Source of the DNA: Ustulina deusta
Taxonomy: Eukaryota > Ascomycota > Sordariomycetes > Xylariales > Xylariaceae
Assembly (NCBI GenBank): GCA_023159155.1
Contig: JAJNNX010000040.1
Coordinates: forward strand, 450,911-514,910
DNA length: 64,000 nt
Direction of reading: 5' to 3'
Position numbers and translations under genes: made by a program. This document shows, one piece after another, positions 1 through 13,422 of this stretch. The first letter of the stretch is position 1, and each line of letters starts with the position of its first letter. The notes beneath the pieces are model-generated. The model searched no databases and was not told the DNA's origin. It saw nothing but the letters and a program-made list of their open reading frames with translations.

Positions 1-3000
1 TACATGATCTTATTAGCCATCGAGAACAGCAACAATCAGACTTACCGGCGGTATCTGCTTGGGATGGCGAGATTAGTTACAAAGAGCTAGGCGAGCTTTC
101 TTCGCGACTGGCATGTTACTTAAAAGACCTGGGCATTGTCACTCAGGAATCTGGCGCCGATACTATCATTCCGCTGTATTTCGAAAAGTCAAAATGGGTA
201 GTAGTATCAATGCTAGCTGTCCTCAAAGCCGGCGCCACATTTCTGCTTATCGACCTGGATCAGGCAGCAGGTCGAAGAGACCTAATGCTGGCGGAGATCG
301 GCGCGAAAATCATACTAACATCAAGGCGAAACGCAGATGTTCTAACTTACCCAGACTATACTATCATTCCTGTCGATGCCGGTACTTTTTCGTCTCTGCC
401 AAGCGTCGATGGCAAAACTCACTCTGGCGTGCACCCAAGTTCGGCCGCTTACATGGTATTCACATCTGGTAGCACTGGCCAACCGAAAGGCATCTTGATA
501 GATCATCGTGCCCTGGCTTCTAGTTGCGTGCACGCTGGCCGGGCAGTAGGCTTCAATGAGCATACCCGCACATTGCAGTTTTCGTCCTACTCATTCGACG
601 CATTCATCATAGAAATTTTGACGGTACTTGTTTACGGGGGATGTGTTTGTATGCCATCGGGCGAGAATCGACTAGCGGATATCGACAAGACCATCACGGG
701 CGGGCGGGTGAACACTGTCATATTGACTCCTTCCGTTATCCGCTTGCTCAAGCCGGCGACAGTTCAGACTCTGTGCACGGTGGTTCTGTGTGGCGAGACA
801 CCAACAAATGAGGACCTGCGACGGCTTGTTACAGTACCGGAGGTATTCAATGGATATGGCCCAGCGGAATGTACAGTCAGCTGCGCGTTCGGGCAGATAG
901 ACTTTACGCAAGCGAGCTCTTATATCGGAAAGGCTGTCGGATCGGTATCATGGATTGTCCAGCCGGAAGACCATGACCGCCTCGCACCCATTGGATCAAT
1001 TGGCGAACTCCTTGTTGAGGGTCCGATTTTGGCCAGAGGCTATGTCGCTAACCCCGACGGCACGGCAGCATCTTTCATCGAAGCCCCAGCCTGGTTACGC
1101 CGAGGAACAAAAGACCACCCTGGCCGACGCGCTCGCCTCTATAAAACAGGGGACTTGGTTCAATACACTGAGGATGGAGGTCTAACGTACCTGGGGCGCA
1201 AAGATATGCAAATCAAGATCCGAGGCCAGCGCCTGGAGCTAGGCGAAGTTGAGCACCAGGCTCGGGAGTGTCTGGGGTCGCGCACTCAGGTTGTAGCAGA
1301 CATGGTCCGACTCAAGAGCGATAACCAAAAGGTAGTGCTGTCACTTTTCGTAGCTGGCCACGTTGATGAGGATGCCGGTACCCAAGACCTTTTTTACCAT
1401 CTGTTGCAGATATCGGACGGCATGGAATTGGCACGAATCTCTCGCGCATTGGAAGTGGCTCTGTCGCAGAAATTACCACAGTACATGATACCTTCTCTGT
1501 ACATTCGAGTTGCAACACTTCCTCTGTCGGCATCGGGCAAGGTTGATCGAAAACGACTGCGAAAGGTTGGGGGGTTGATATCAGCCAAGGATTTAGCTGA
1601 TATACAGGCGATGGGAGGACAAGAAAAGCGACAGCCAATCACTGAAGATGAGCGGCTCCTTCGCGATATATGGGCGCAGGTTCTTAACCTCGAAGCTGAT
1701 GATATTGGTATTGACGACAGCCTCATCAGGCTTGGGGGTGACTCCATATCTGCCATGGTCATTGTGGGGGAAGCTCGTAATCTTGGGTTTGAACTAGGAG
1801 TGGCAGACGTCCTTCATCCATGTGGCCTCCATCATCTTGCTAAAAGAGCACGGCGTTCGTCAGAAAAGCCTACTAAGTATATTCCACAAACCCAGACCGA
1901 AGGGCCCGTCGAACAATCGTATGCTCAAGGGCGACTTTGGTTCTTGGACCAGCTGTACCCCGGCTCGACTATGTACCTTATGCCACTTGCGATGCGACTA
2001 AAGGGCCGATTGCACCTTGATTCCCTCAATTCAGCGCTTCTAGCAATAGTCAACCGTCACGAAACCCTCAGAACCACGTTCACCGCTCATAACGGCCGTG
2101 ATTTGCAAGTTGTCCGGCCCTTTCAGCCTGCTAAGTTAAGGGTCGTCGACATTGCGCCAGGCGATGAAAGCGGCCTTTTACACGCCTTGCAACAAGAGCA
2201 GACCACACCTTTTGATCTTGAGACCGAACCAGGTTGGAGGGTAGTCGTTTATAGACTGAACGAAGAGGACCACGTACTGTCAATTGTCATGCACCACATC
2301 ATGTCTGATGGTTGGTCCGTGGGCGTCCTCCAGCGAGAGCTGGCAACTTTCTACACTGCCTGCATTCACGACCAGGACCCTCTGTCATGCGTGAGCCCAC
2401 TGCCAATTCAATATCGGGATTACGCTTTGTGGCAAAAGATGCAAAATCAGTTGGACGAACACCAGAGGCAACTTGGCTACTGGACCGCCCAATTGGATAA
2501 CAGCCAGCCAGCCGAGTTCATTTGCGACAAACCTCGACCGGCAGTGTTATCCGGAAAGGCAGATGTGCAGGAGATCATGGTTGAAGGCCCTCTTTACAGT
2601 GAACTCGTACAATTCTGTAAGCAACATGAGGTGACGCCATTTGTTGTTCTTCTCGCTGCGTTCAGGGCAACGCACTACCGCCTGACCGGATCAAAGGATG
2701 CAACTATTGGCACAGCGAATGCCAATCGAGATCAAGCACAGGTTGCCGACATGATCGGATTCTTCGTGAACATGCAATGTCTACGAATCAAGATTGAAGA
2801 TGAATCGTTTGAACAATTGGTCCAGCAAGTTCAGGCGGTGAAGAAAGCCTCGCTGGAGAATCAGGATGTCCCATTCGAGAAAATCGTCTCCAAACTGAAA
2901 AACACCAGAGATCTGTCGCGTCAGCCATTGGTTCAGGTGGTGTTTACCCTTCACTCTCAATCAGACCTGGGGCATTTTACTCTGGAGGGTGTTGAAACTG

Positions 3001-6000
3001 AACAAATGAATATGTCATTGTCCTCAAGGTTCGATCTCGAGTTCCATTTTACGAAAGAAGAAACATGCCTGAGAGGCGAGGTCGCATTCTCGACCGATCT
3101 CTATCATCAAAAGACAATCAACAGAATGCTGTCGCTTTTCCAGACAATTCTCGAACACGGTCTGAAAAAACCCAGGGTAGCCATTGGATCGTTACCGCTG
3201 ATGACTCAAGATGCTTATACAGCGCTTCAAGAGTCCGGTTTAGTTCAGCTCCATCAGGCTACTCATACTCGGGAGTCGAGTGTTATTAGCATTTTCCGTG
3301 AACAAGCTGCCGCCTGCCCCCACAGGGTCGCGGTCAAAGACAGTCGTACGGAGCTGACATATACTCAACTGGACGCCAAATCTGATGATATGGCTCGATG
3401 GTTAGCCAAGAAGTCGTTTGCGAATGAAAAGCTGGTTGGCGTGTATGCAGAACGATCCTGCCAAACTATCATTGCATACTTAGGTGTTTTAAAGGCAAAT
3501 TTGGCTTATGTTCCACTGGATGTCAGAAGCCCAGCGAGCCGAGTCGAGAGCATTCTGTCTTCTATTGAAGGCCGTAGGCTCGTCTTGCTCGGGCGTGATG
3601 CCCAGCCTCCAAGCATGCAGCTGCAACATCTCGATTTCGTCAGGATCGAAGATGTTCTTCAACATTCTCGAGTCGAGCCCAACACTCACGACCCCGTCAA
3701 TTCTACCCCTCCTTCGGCCGCGAGTCTTGCCTACGTCATGTACACTTCAGGCTCCACGGGTAAACCAAAGGGGGTCTTGATTGAGCACCGCGGCATCCTC
3801 CGACTTACGAGACAAAACAATATTGTGAAGAACCTCCCGACTGGGAGCACCATGGCCCATCTAGGCAACATCGCCTTTGATATCACAACATGGGAGATTT
3901 ATGCAACCATCCTGAATGGTGGGACGCTGATCTGTATCGACAATGCGACGGTGCTGGACAACGACGCTCTAATTGAAACCTTCGCGAAAGAGAAGGTCCA
4001 AACTGCCATTTTGACGCCAGCTTTATTCAAGCAGTGCCTTCTTCAATCGCCGTCTGTCATTGCTCAGCTGGAATTACTACTGGTTGGTGGTGACCGAGTA
4101 GACGGGCAAGATCTGTCTGCAGCAGGGGCAATCATGAAGGGCAAGATCATCAATGCCTACGGGCCGACAGAGAATACGGTGATAAGTACATTCTATGACG
4201 TCCCCGAGGGTGAGATGTTCACCAATGGAGTTCCCATAGGCCGAGCGATTTGCAACTCGGGCGCGTATGTCGTGGATTCGCAATTACGACTTGTGCCGAT
4301 TGGAGTTATAGGGGAGCTCGTTGTTACCGGCGACGGTCTCGCCAGAGGGTACATCAATCCTAAGCAGGATCTCAATCGCTTCGTCTCCATCGTGATTAGT
4401 GGACAGCAGATCAGAGCGTATATGACTGGAGATTATGTTCGTTATCGGCCTATCGATGGTCAGTTGGAATTTTTCGGGCGAATAGATCGACAGGTCAAGG
4501 TGCGAGGCCACCGCATAGAACTTGGAGAGATCGAGAGCACCCTGAAAAGCCACGCCTCCGTGAGGGACGCTGTCGTCGTGGCGGAACAACGAAATAAACA
4601 CGCGACACAACTTGCAGGCTTCGTAACTGTTGTTGTTGAAGACGACAAATACGAAGGTCGCATACCGGACACAGAAGATGATGAAGAGTCGCAGCACGTC
4701 AAGCTGTGGGAAACACTGTTCGACTCGGATAAATATACTACTGTTGACAACGTACGCCCCGAGGCTGTTGGGAGAGACTTCACAGCTTGGACATCGATGT
4801 ACGATGGGAGTGCCATCGAAAAAGACGAGATGAACGAGTGGCTTGACGATACCATTTGTTCCATACTCAACGGTAGACAGCCTGGTAACGTTCTTGAGGT
4901 GGGAACAGGCACCGGGATGATCCTCTTCAACATTACTGATGGGCTGCAAAGTTATGTTGGTATGGAGCCGACCTCTACGGCCATAGAATTTGTCGCTAAG
5001 ACAGCTAAATCGATACCTGCCCTGCAAGACAAGATTCATATGCAAAAGGGCACCGCAGCAGATATCCGTAAAATGGAGAAGAGCAACTCGCCTAATCTCG
5101 TCGTAATAAACTCAGTTGCACAGTACTTTCCCACGCAGAATTATCTTCTCAAAGTGGTAGAGGATATTCTTCAGTTAAAAAGTGTTAGGACAATATTTTT
5201 CGGTGATATCCGATCCTTTGCCCTATTCGACGAGTTCAAAGTCTCCAAAGCATTACATCTTCTCGGCGAAACGGCACTCAAGGACGAGGTCGAACGTCAC
5301 ATGGTGGAGTCGGACCGCGTTGAGCAAGAGCTACTTGTTGATCCTGCTTTGTTTACTTCTCTGCAAGATCACTTTTCTCATCTCATTGAGCATGTTGAAA
5401 TCATTCCAAAGAGGATGAAGGCGACCAACGAGCTCAGCAGCTACCGCTATAGCGCCATCTTGCACCTGAAAGATGAAAATGACCCGCTCCAGGTCCGTAA
5501 AATTGACGAAAATGACTGGGTTGACTTCATGGAAGAAGGGCTTGATCCGCAGTCACTCCTACAGCTCCTCCAACAGCACTGCTCAACTGCATCGGTTGTA
5601 GCAGTGAGCAACATTCCTCACAGCAAAACTATCCTTGAACGATATGTAGTCGATTCACTAGTGAATGGTTCAGTTCAAACAGCAAATGATCGTGATTGGC
5701 TTCCGTCCATCGTTCGGGATGCTGAAAGGTGTCGTTCGCTTTCTGCGATCGACTTGGAGGAACTCGCTCGATCAATAGGCTGTCGAGTGGAGATTAGTTG
5801 GGCGCGACAACACTCTCAGCGTGGTGGCCTCGATGCTATTTTCCATCGCCATCATCCATCCGAAGCCGGGAGTAGGGTTTTATTTCAGTTCCCAACCGAT
5901 CACGCGAAGAATCCGTCCCGTTTGCTTAGCAGCCGACCTTTGCGACGACAAATGACAGAGAAAATTCGCACTCAGCTCCAGGAGCTACTACGGAATCAAC

Positions 6001-9000
6001 TGCCTTCCTATATGGTACCTCAGACAATAACTATATTGGAAAAGATGCCAGTCACCGAGAATGGAAAGGTTGATCGCCGCGCGTTGGTAGAGACAGCGTC
6101 AAAGATTGTGATACCGCGAGGAACGAAGCAGCAGCCAAATTCACCGATTGGAAAGCAGTTGCAGAGTATATGGGCCCAAGTCCTCTACATCGACGCTGCA
6201 ACTATTGGAGTCGATGACAACTTCTTCCAGCTTGGAGGTGATTCGATTGTGGCTATGAGGGCGGTACCACTAGCTCGTGAGATTGGTATTGAACTCTCTG
6301 TAGCGGATATCTTTAGATATCCCACACTCGAAGCCCTTGTCCAATCTCGAAAGGCAATGACAAATAAGCACGTGGAGACTATACAGCCGTTTGCACTCCT
6401 CACAGGTAATCAAAAGAGCCAAGATACGCGCAACGAAGTGGCTATGCTTTGCGACAAAGACGTGTCGTTGATTGAAGACGCGTATCCCTGCACACCGCTG
6501 CAGGAAGGCTTGTTGTCGCTCACAGCTAAACGGCAAGGTGACTATGTCATGCAGGCCATCTTCCAAATATCCCATCACGTCGAGCTTGCTCGCTTCAAAT
6601 CGGCATGGGAACATGTCGTGGCGTCCACGGCCATCCTGCGCACCAGGATTGTCGAGCATGAACAGCTGGGTTTGATCCAAGTGGTGTCCAGGGAAAGCGT
6701 CGCCTGGAGTGAAGGCGAAGAACTTGAAGAATACCTTCAAAAGGACGCGGCCGAGCCAATGGGGCTCGGCAAACGTTTATCGCGCTTTGCAATCGTCAGT
6801 GAACGGGATGCTAGCCAATCTCGCTGTTTGGTGTGGACGATACACCACGCCCTGTACGATGCATGGATGCTTTCACGTGTCATGAGCTTTGTAAATGACA
6901 CATACAGTGGTAAATGTACTGCAGTTGAACAGCCAGGGTTTAACATGTTTGTCGGGTATCTTCTTGACACTAAAAGTTGCGATGCCGAAGCATATTGGCA
7001 GTCGTATCTAGCGGACGCCGAGTTCCTCCCTTTCCCGACACCACCAGCATTGCCACTTTACGAGCCGCTTGCAGATGCTGTGCTTGAGACAGGGCTTGCA
7101 CTGAGGGTTAAGTCAGAGTTCACCATATCAACAATGATCAATGGAGCACTAGCCATCCTTATTTCTCAATACACGAACGTTGCCGACGTCATCTTCGGGA
7201 CAGTTCTATCCGGCCGAGATGCGCCAGTGACAGGCATTGAAGACATCATCGGACCAACAATCGCCACAGTACCTACAAGAATCCGACCTCAAAATGGTCA
7301 GACTGTTCGTGGGTACCTTCAGGCGATACAAAGGCAGGGTACTGAGGCGAGCGTATTTCACCAGACAGGTTTGCAACGGATTGCGAGCATGGGTGAGAAC
7401 GGTCGTCGGGGATGCGGCTTCCAAACACTGCTTGCAATACAGCCAGAGGATGATGGACTGTCCAAAAGCCACGAGCTCGGGACGTGGAAAACGTCAACTG
7501 CACAGAAAACCTTAGGTACAACCTACGCCCTCCTCCTGGAATGCTTAATCGGAGCCGATGAAGTAAAAGTGAGGGCAAGCTTCGATACCAGAGTCATTAG
7601 CAAGGGGCAGATGGAGAATTTCACTCAGCAGCTTGGGTTTATCCTCAGGCAACTTGCAGCTGCGAGACCGGGCCAACTTATAGGAGAAATATGTTCTCTG
7701 ACAATAGACAACGAGATAACTCTTTGGGACTGGAACAAGACTGTACCAGTGGCCATCGAGCGCTGCGTACACGACAGTATCAGTAAGCAAGCGAAGCTTC
7801 ATCCAGACACACCAGCAATCGATTCCTGGGACGGAAAGCTGAATTATCAGGAGCTGGACACGCTCGCTGGTCGGGTAGCGGAGCATCTCATCGTGTTGGG
7901 TGTTGATGCTGGGACTACAGTACCACTGTTTTTTGAAAAGTCAAAATGGGCGGTCGTGGCAATATTAGCTGTTCTCAAGGCGGGCGGTGCTTTCGTGGGC
8001 ATGGATACGACGCAAGCAGCGAATCGGAGGGATAGAATCCTTAAAGACATCAAGGCTGAGATCATATTGACCTCTTTGGAACACGCAGAGCTCCTGAGCG
8101 AGTCCAAGTATAACGTTGTTCCTATTGGAACTAACGCGCCATCAATTACCACTAACGCCAGCAGAAAAACTGCCTTGAACAATGGAACCAGTTCTAGGTC
8201 CCGTGCGACGCCAACATCAACGGCCTATCTGATGTTCACATCTGGCAGCAGTGGGCAGCCTAAAGGCGTGCGAATCAGCCATCGCGCAGCAAGTACCAGC
8301 TGTTTCCACCATGGGCGTGCATTCGGCTTTAACGGAAGTACACGGACACTCCAATTTGCAGCGTATACCTTTGATATAGGTATTACAGAGATTTTCACGA
8401 CACTCTTGTTTGGAGGATGCGTCTGTGTACCATCTGAAACCGAGAGGCTAACAGCTACCGAAATTTGCATCAACCGCATGGATGTCAATCTGTGCTTTTT
8501 GACACCAACTGTCTCTCGCTTGTTAAGACCAAGTCGAGTCCCATCTCTAACAAAAATGCTCTTGGGTGGAGAGAAAATTAAAGACGATGACATCGAACGA
8601 TGGACCCCGACATGTAAATGGTGAGTCGGAAGCATCCTGCTGGAAAAATCTTCTAAAGATCTCTTTGCTCTAAACTTAAGCTGACGTTTCGAGTGCAGTG
8701 AGTATTATTCGAAAGCCTTTATTCCGTGAATATCCAGGGTGGTTGGCGCCTGGGATATTGAAGAAGTTACTAACGTAGTTGCTGGTCACGCAACAGTTTT
8801 CAACGTGTATGGACCTACCGAGAGCGCTGTTGTCTGCGCGGTCGGCGATTCAAGTGCGTGCCAAAGAGGGGGTTCGTGGTTAGGACACGCCACGGGGGCA
8901 TGTTTATGGGTCGTGTCACCCGAAGACCACAACCGCCTTATGCCTATTGGCGCGGTAGGTGAGCTTCTCATCGAAGGGCACATTGTCGGAGAGGGCTACC

Positions 9001-11201
9001 TCAATCGTCCTCAGGAGACAGCGGCCGCTTTCATTGACAGCCCAGGGTGGCTGCTTCGCGGGACTCAGGGCCGAGCGGGCCGAAGATCTCGACTGTACAA
9101 GACGGGAGACCTGGTGCAATATAATGAGGATGGCACTTTGAATTTTGTCGGCCGAAAGGATACGCAAGCGAAAATACGAGGGCTGCGTATCGAGCTGAAC
9201 GAAGTGGAATATCAGGTTCGAGCGTGCGTCCCTGGCGCCAGCCAAGCGATTGCCGAGGTGACAGAATTGGCGGGAGAGAACAACAGGCCGATACTCTCAG
9301 TTTTCCTTAAGGTCGATAAAGACGACGACGAAACTGACGGTATTGTATCCAGCCCATTCCGCATGGTTTCAAGTATAACGGAAAATGTTGCGTTGGTGTG
9401 GCTGCGTTCGGAAACCGAGACTGCTATCTCGCAACGATTGCCAGCATACATGGTACCAATGCTATATTTCCAGCTCGACAAACTACCACTCTCGACTGCT
9501 GGCAAGGTAGAAAGACGAAAGCTACGCGAGATTGTATCTGCTCTTTCATCGCAGAATGTCGCTGAACTGAAGTCGCTGGCGAAGGGCCACAAGCGAGCGC
9601 CGCACACACAGACAGAGCAAACTCTGCAGCGTCTGTGGGCGCAGATTCTGGATATTAGCGAGGCAACTATTGGCGTTGACGATAACTTCCTTAGTCTAGG
9701 AGGTGACTCTATCACAGCTATGAGGCTTGTAGTATCCGCTCGCAGGGTTGGGATTACGCTGGCCGTCATGGACGTCTTGAAACATGGATCCCTCGAGGCC
9801 CTCGCGGCATACCAAGACAAACAAGTTCGCGAAGCTCGGCCTCGCCTTTCCGTCGAGCCTTTCTCTCTGTTAGATCCTGCGCAGAGAGATGACACCATTC
9901 AGTGGTCCAAATGCCTTTTCGCGCCTCATGAAATTGCCGACGTTTACCCCTTGACCGGATTCCAGAGAGACGTCATCAAGATTAGTATGCAATGGCCCCG
10001 AGAAAGTCTGAACTACATTTTCATCGACTTCGGCCCGAGGCTGGACCTCGATCGACTCAAAAGCAGCTGCCACCGTCTAGTCGAGCGCTATTCGCTGCTC
10101 CGTTCCGCTTTCATTCACTATCAAGGGGCGTATCTCCAGGTTGCCCTCGCGCAATTGCGATTGCCGTTTCCCGTGTTCGACACCGCTGAGGACATTGCCT
10201 CCGTTTCTCAGAGAATATGTATCGCAGACACGGAATCGGGCTTTCAGCTTGGATATCCTCCGACCTCGTTTATGCTCGTCCAGGGCAAATCTCAAGGTAA
10301 CAGATTGATCTTCCGGTTATCTCACCTTCAGTATGACGGCTTTTGTTTGTCTACTCTGATCACGGCCCTACTAGATCTTTACCAGGGCAATGCTCCGCCT
10401 CCGGTGACGCAATTCTCGGGTTTTTTGGGGCACAAGCGCGATCGGGTTGCCGTCTCATCGGTCTACTGGAAACAACTGTTGCAGGGCTCGGCCCTTACCG
10501 AAATTTCACAGATCCTCCTTCCCGAGGCGAGTTATGCTGCGGCCCAAGCCAATCCTCGAGAGAAGATCATTGTTGAGGACAGTGTCCGTATTCCGCAGCT
10601 ACCAGAGGGGATCACCTTGGCTTCTATTGTCAGTTCTGCTTGGGCAATCGTCCTAGCGAGACTAACGGGGCAAAAAGACGTCGTTTATGGTAGTCTGGTT
10701 TCTGGCCGGGATGTTTCCATGCCGGGGATCGAAAATGTCGTAGGTCCTTGTCTAGACATTGTGCCAGTCAGAGTTCAGATTTCCTCGGGTCAAGCTCGAT
10801 CTGAGCTCTTCCAATCCATCCAACAGCAAAACCTGGCTGCACAAGCAAACTCTCTGGGGTTGGATGAGATCGTCAAGTACAGCACGGATTGGCCGGTTGA
10901 CTCGGACTTTGATAGCACTGTCCAGCATCAGAACGCCGATGAGAACCAGGAATTCGATCTAGCAGGAGCTCGGCTGAAGCTCAGCTGGATGGACAACCCC
11001 AATCAAGTACCCCCAAGAATGGTAATCATCTCGTATCCAACCAAGGGCGGTGTCAGGGTCAAACTTGTCGCCAACAACCATATTACCACTGTGCCCATTG
11101 TAAAGACGTTACTTGCCGCGTTGTGTAACACAGTTAGTTGCCTCATAGATTCACAGGATCAGTCGGTGTCTTCTTTGATCCTGAACATCGGGATTGAGTA
11201 G
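1..11201 (+). CDS. Non-ribosomal peptide synthetase, 3' part (A-T-C-A/nMT-T-C-A-T-C), 5' end outside window
   Basis: This multimodular enzyme builds a peptide on phosphopantetheine arms. The frame is open from base 3. With one intron (8621-8737) it reads to the TAG at 11199-11201, giving 3693 residues in view. Domains by window position: A1 3-1590 (A3 motif TSGSTGQPKG near 460, GYGPAE near 855); T1 with the carrier serine of LGGDSI at 1743; C1 1905-3200 with HHIMSDG at 2292; A2 3280-4640, then an N-methyltransferase inserted at about 4680-5470 (VLEVGTGTG at 4890), then the A10 end GKVDRR near 6065; T2 serine at 6243; C2 6460-7700 with HHALYDA at 6843; A3 7710-9560; T3 serine at 9708; terminal C domain 9930-11190 with SHLQYDG at 10320. 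Fungal NRPSs ending in a C domain of this SHxxYDG type usually release a cyclic product. The A10 lysine is present in all three A domains. Substrates are not assigned. Confidence 0.95.
8621..8737 (+). other. Probable NRPS intron interrupting the third adenylation domain
   Basis: The reading frame meets TGA at 8622, exactly where a consensus donor GTGAGT begins (8621). The frame resumes downstream and reaches NVYGPTES near 8800. Splicing 8621 to the AG at 8736-8737 keeps the frame. A better-looking acceptor (CTGAC branch site at 8681, CAG at 8696-8698) would make a 78-base intron but hits an in-frame TGA at 8727. With the 8737 acceptor, about 15 more residues than usual lie between the GGE motif and YGPTE. 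The exact acceptor is therefore uncertain, and a lesion in this domain cannot be excluded. Confidence 0.6.
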
Positions 11202-13422
11202 TGGGACGTTAGATATATCGTTGTTTTGAGCGCGATTTTTTGATCAATAGAATCTCGCTGAATTCATTGCCGCCTTTCTACTCGGTCTGCAGCTGTCGAT
11301 CGTCAGAATTGGCCATATTAAACACTCGATATAAGGGTCTCTGCCGATTTTCTAGCTTGCAGGGGATTTGAGACCATGTCGGCACCTGGACTGTGATGGC
11401 AATTGATGGATAGCTGATGTTGTAGAATGGATGGAGATACATGCAACGACCGTGAGGGGGGTAATAAATGAGCACTGTCCTCTGTACTATCTAAACCCTG
11501 GAAAGACTCGCGTACCCCCTGTTAACAGAAGTGATATCATATAAGCATATCTGCCCAGACATAAAACTGGTTAGTAGCATTAGTTCTTTCCCGTACCTCA
11601 AAGGCTTGGCAAGTCACGGTGCCGAGGCAATCTTTCATTGGATGGGGTATGAAGTATGGGTTGGCTGTAGTCGGTCAAAAAGAAACCCGACCAGAATTTG
11701 ACGAAGCGACAGTATGTTTGGGACTAACTGACAGAGTTAGATTATGCCTACAGCTTTAATAAGGCTATTATTATTTCAGCGAGTGGGCGGACGATCTTTT
11801 TAGATCATTGGGGGGATAATCGGATGTGAGTCTGTTTCGATGGACAGAGTCTTAAAGAGTTTTATCCACTAAGGCAACAGAATTAGAGCGCTAAAGTAAA
11901 ACTTGGTTGATAAGCATGTAATAACCTTTGAATTGTAAATTTAAGTGCACCTAGACTTGTAGTCAACTCAGTAGTAATGGCCAGAGGACTTCGCTTTCAA
12001 GCTGCTTTTCTACACCCGTGGTAAAAGGCTGCCTTTTCCAATCATGTGATAACCAAGATTCTACTCTACATACCTGCGAGGTCCAGCGCTTCGACAGCCC
12101 GCCAAGATACACGTCTCAACCACTTTTGTCTCACAAAGAGACCCAAGTTCCACTGTTTAAACCATTGGCCCACTAAGCGTTCGAAAAGTTAGTACTGCTT
12201 CTCTTTAGAAAGTGCGTCTACGGCCATCCTTCTTGTAAGCGCGAGGTTCCAAGATTGAGTAGCGGCAGCATTGGAATGTGTTGTGACCTCAATACGATAC
12301 GTGCAAGCTCCAGGCACATCTGCCAGAGAGCTCGGGCTATCGGGAATATCGGTATCGGTCGAATCTCCTACTATTCCTTGTGGTCACGTGGTACTACAGA
12401 ATGAGCGCGAATAAAGTTCAGGGAGTAGTTTTTAGCTGAACGATGGCGAGGCAGTATTCGCCCAGAAGCTGGCCGTATTTATGGTGCCCAAAAAGGAAGT
12501 GCTCTCTGTGAGCAATGGGACCATAAGGCAGTCTCAGTCTCGTACCTAGGACGCGATTGGCTTCGCTTCAAGACTCTCGGTCAGGCCGCGTCGGGCCGGG
12601 CCGGGCCTTCGTTTAGAATATTTAGTAGTTTTCAATTTAACTGCACTGGGTATTGTCAAGCCATTGAATGGGATGGATGGGTATCGATGTTGCAGGTAGG
12701 GCAGAGCGCCGCGGGCAAGTGGGGTAATTGAGATAGAATTTGTAGTGTACACGTGGGAAGGCAACGTCTCGAAGGTAACCTTGTGGATACCTACCCCTTG
12801 CACCTGAAAAGCTTATCTCGTTGAAGTGGAACAGATCGTGGTTCGAATCTCTTAGCCTCAAGGTACTGAGCCATAGTGGATTGTCTTTTGCTATGGGTCC
12901 CGAAGGACATGGGTGCTTTACTTTACAGGGCCTATGAGTTCTATTCCCCCACTCCACAGTACCAGCGCATCGCCAAGGTCGAACAACAAGTAGAACATGA
13001 TCTATAGTTTAAACAAACCATTTAGGTATGCTAGCTACTAGTAGTAATAAAAGGCTCTATACATGTAGTAAAAGGGTTGCAATAACGGACTGGAGCAGAA
13101 TAGTGGCTTCACCGTTGGCAAGACATAGTCATCGATTGTAATCTAGGCGCGTGGCACAACAGAGCTGAAAGCTGGCATAACTCCCTGATTAAACAGCTTG
13201 TTCTTATAGGTGAGCAGTCGGACCAGTCACTATCCGCCCGGCCAATAAAATGTTGATGCTATTTTCAGGTTCGCTGGTGTACCTAAGTACTCATTGAGGC
13301 CCTTCATACGAGGTGCATATTATTTTATTTACTGTATACATGCCTCCAGTTTAGAGTCCTTTTGGTCCCCACAGAGTTCCGTCATCGTCTTTTCAGAATT
13401 ATCAGATTACTCTCACGACTTG
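11202..13422. other. Intergenic, 2.2 kb, no supported gene
   Basis: This is the spacer between the NRPS stop and the HET gene. Composition is normal to moderately AT-rich. The longest open frames (12546-12957, minus) have no recognisable domain and overlap a GC-rich simple stretch near 12590-12605. A tRNA-like B box occurs at about 12840 without a matching tRNA body. Nothing else is supported. Confidence 0.6.

Noticed and set aside
12790..12865. tRNA-like B box (GGTTCGAATC) on the plus strand
   Set aside because: There is no A box, D arm or acceptor stem at the right distance, and the bases around the loop do not pair as a T stem. It is treated as chance or a worn fragment.
13294..13422. In-frame extension upstream of the HET start
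   Set aside because: It has no ATG, only a TTG, so the first ATG at 13423 was chosen. A further upstream exon cannot be excluded.
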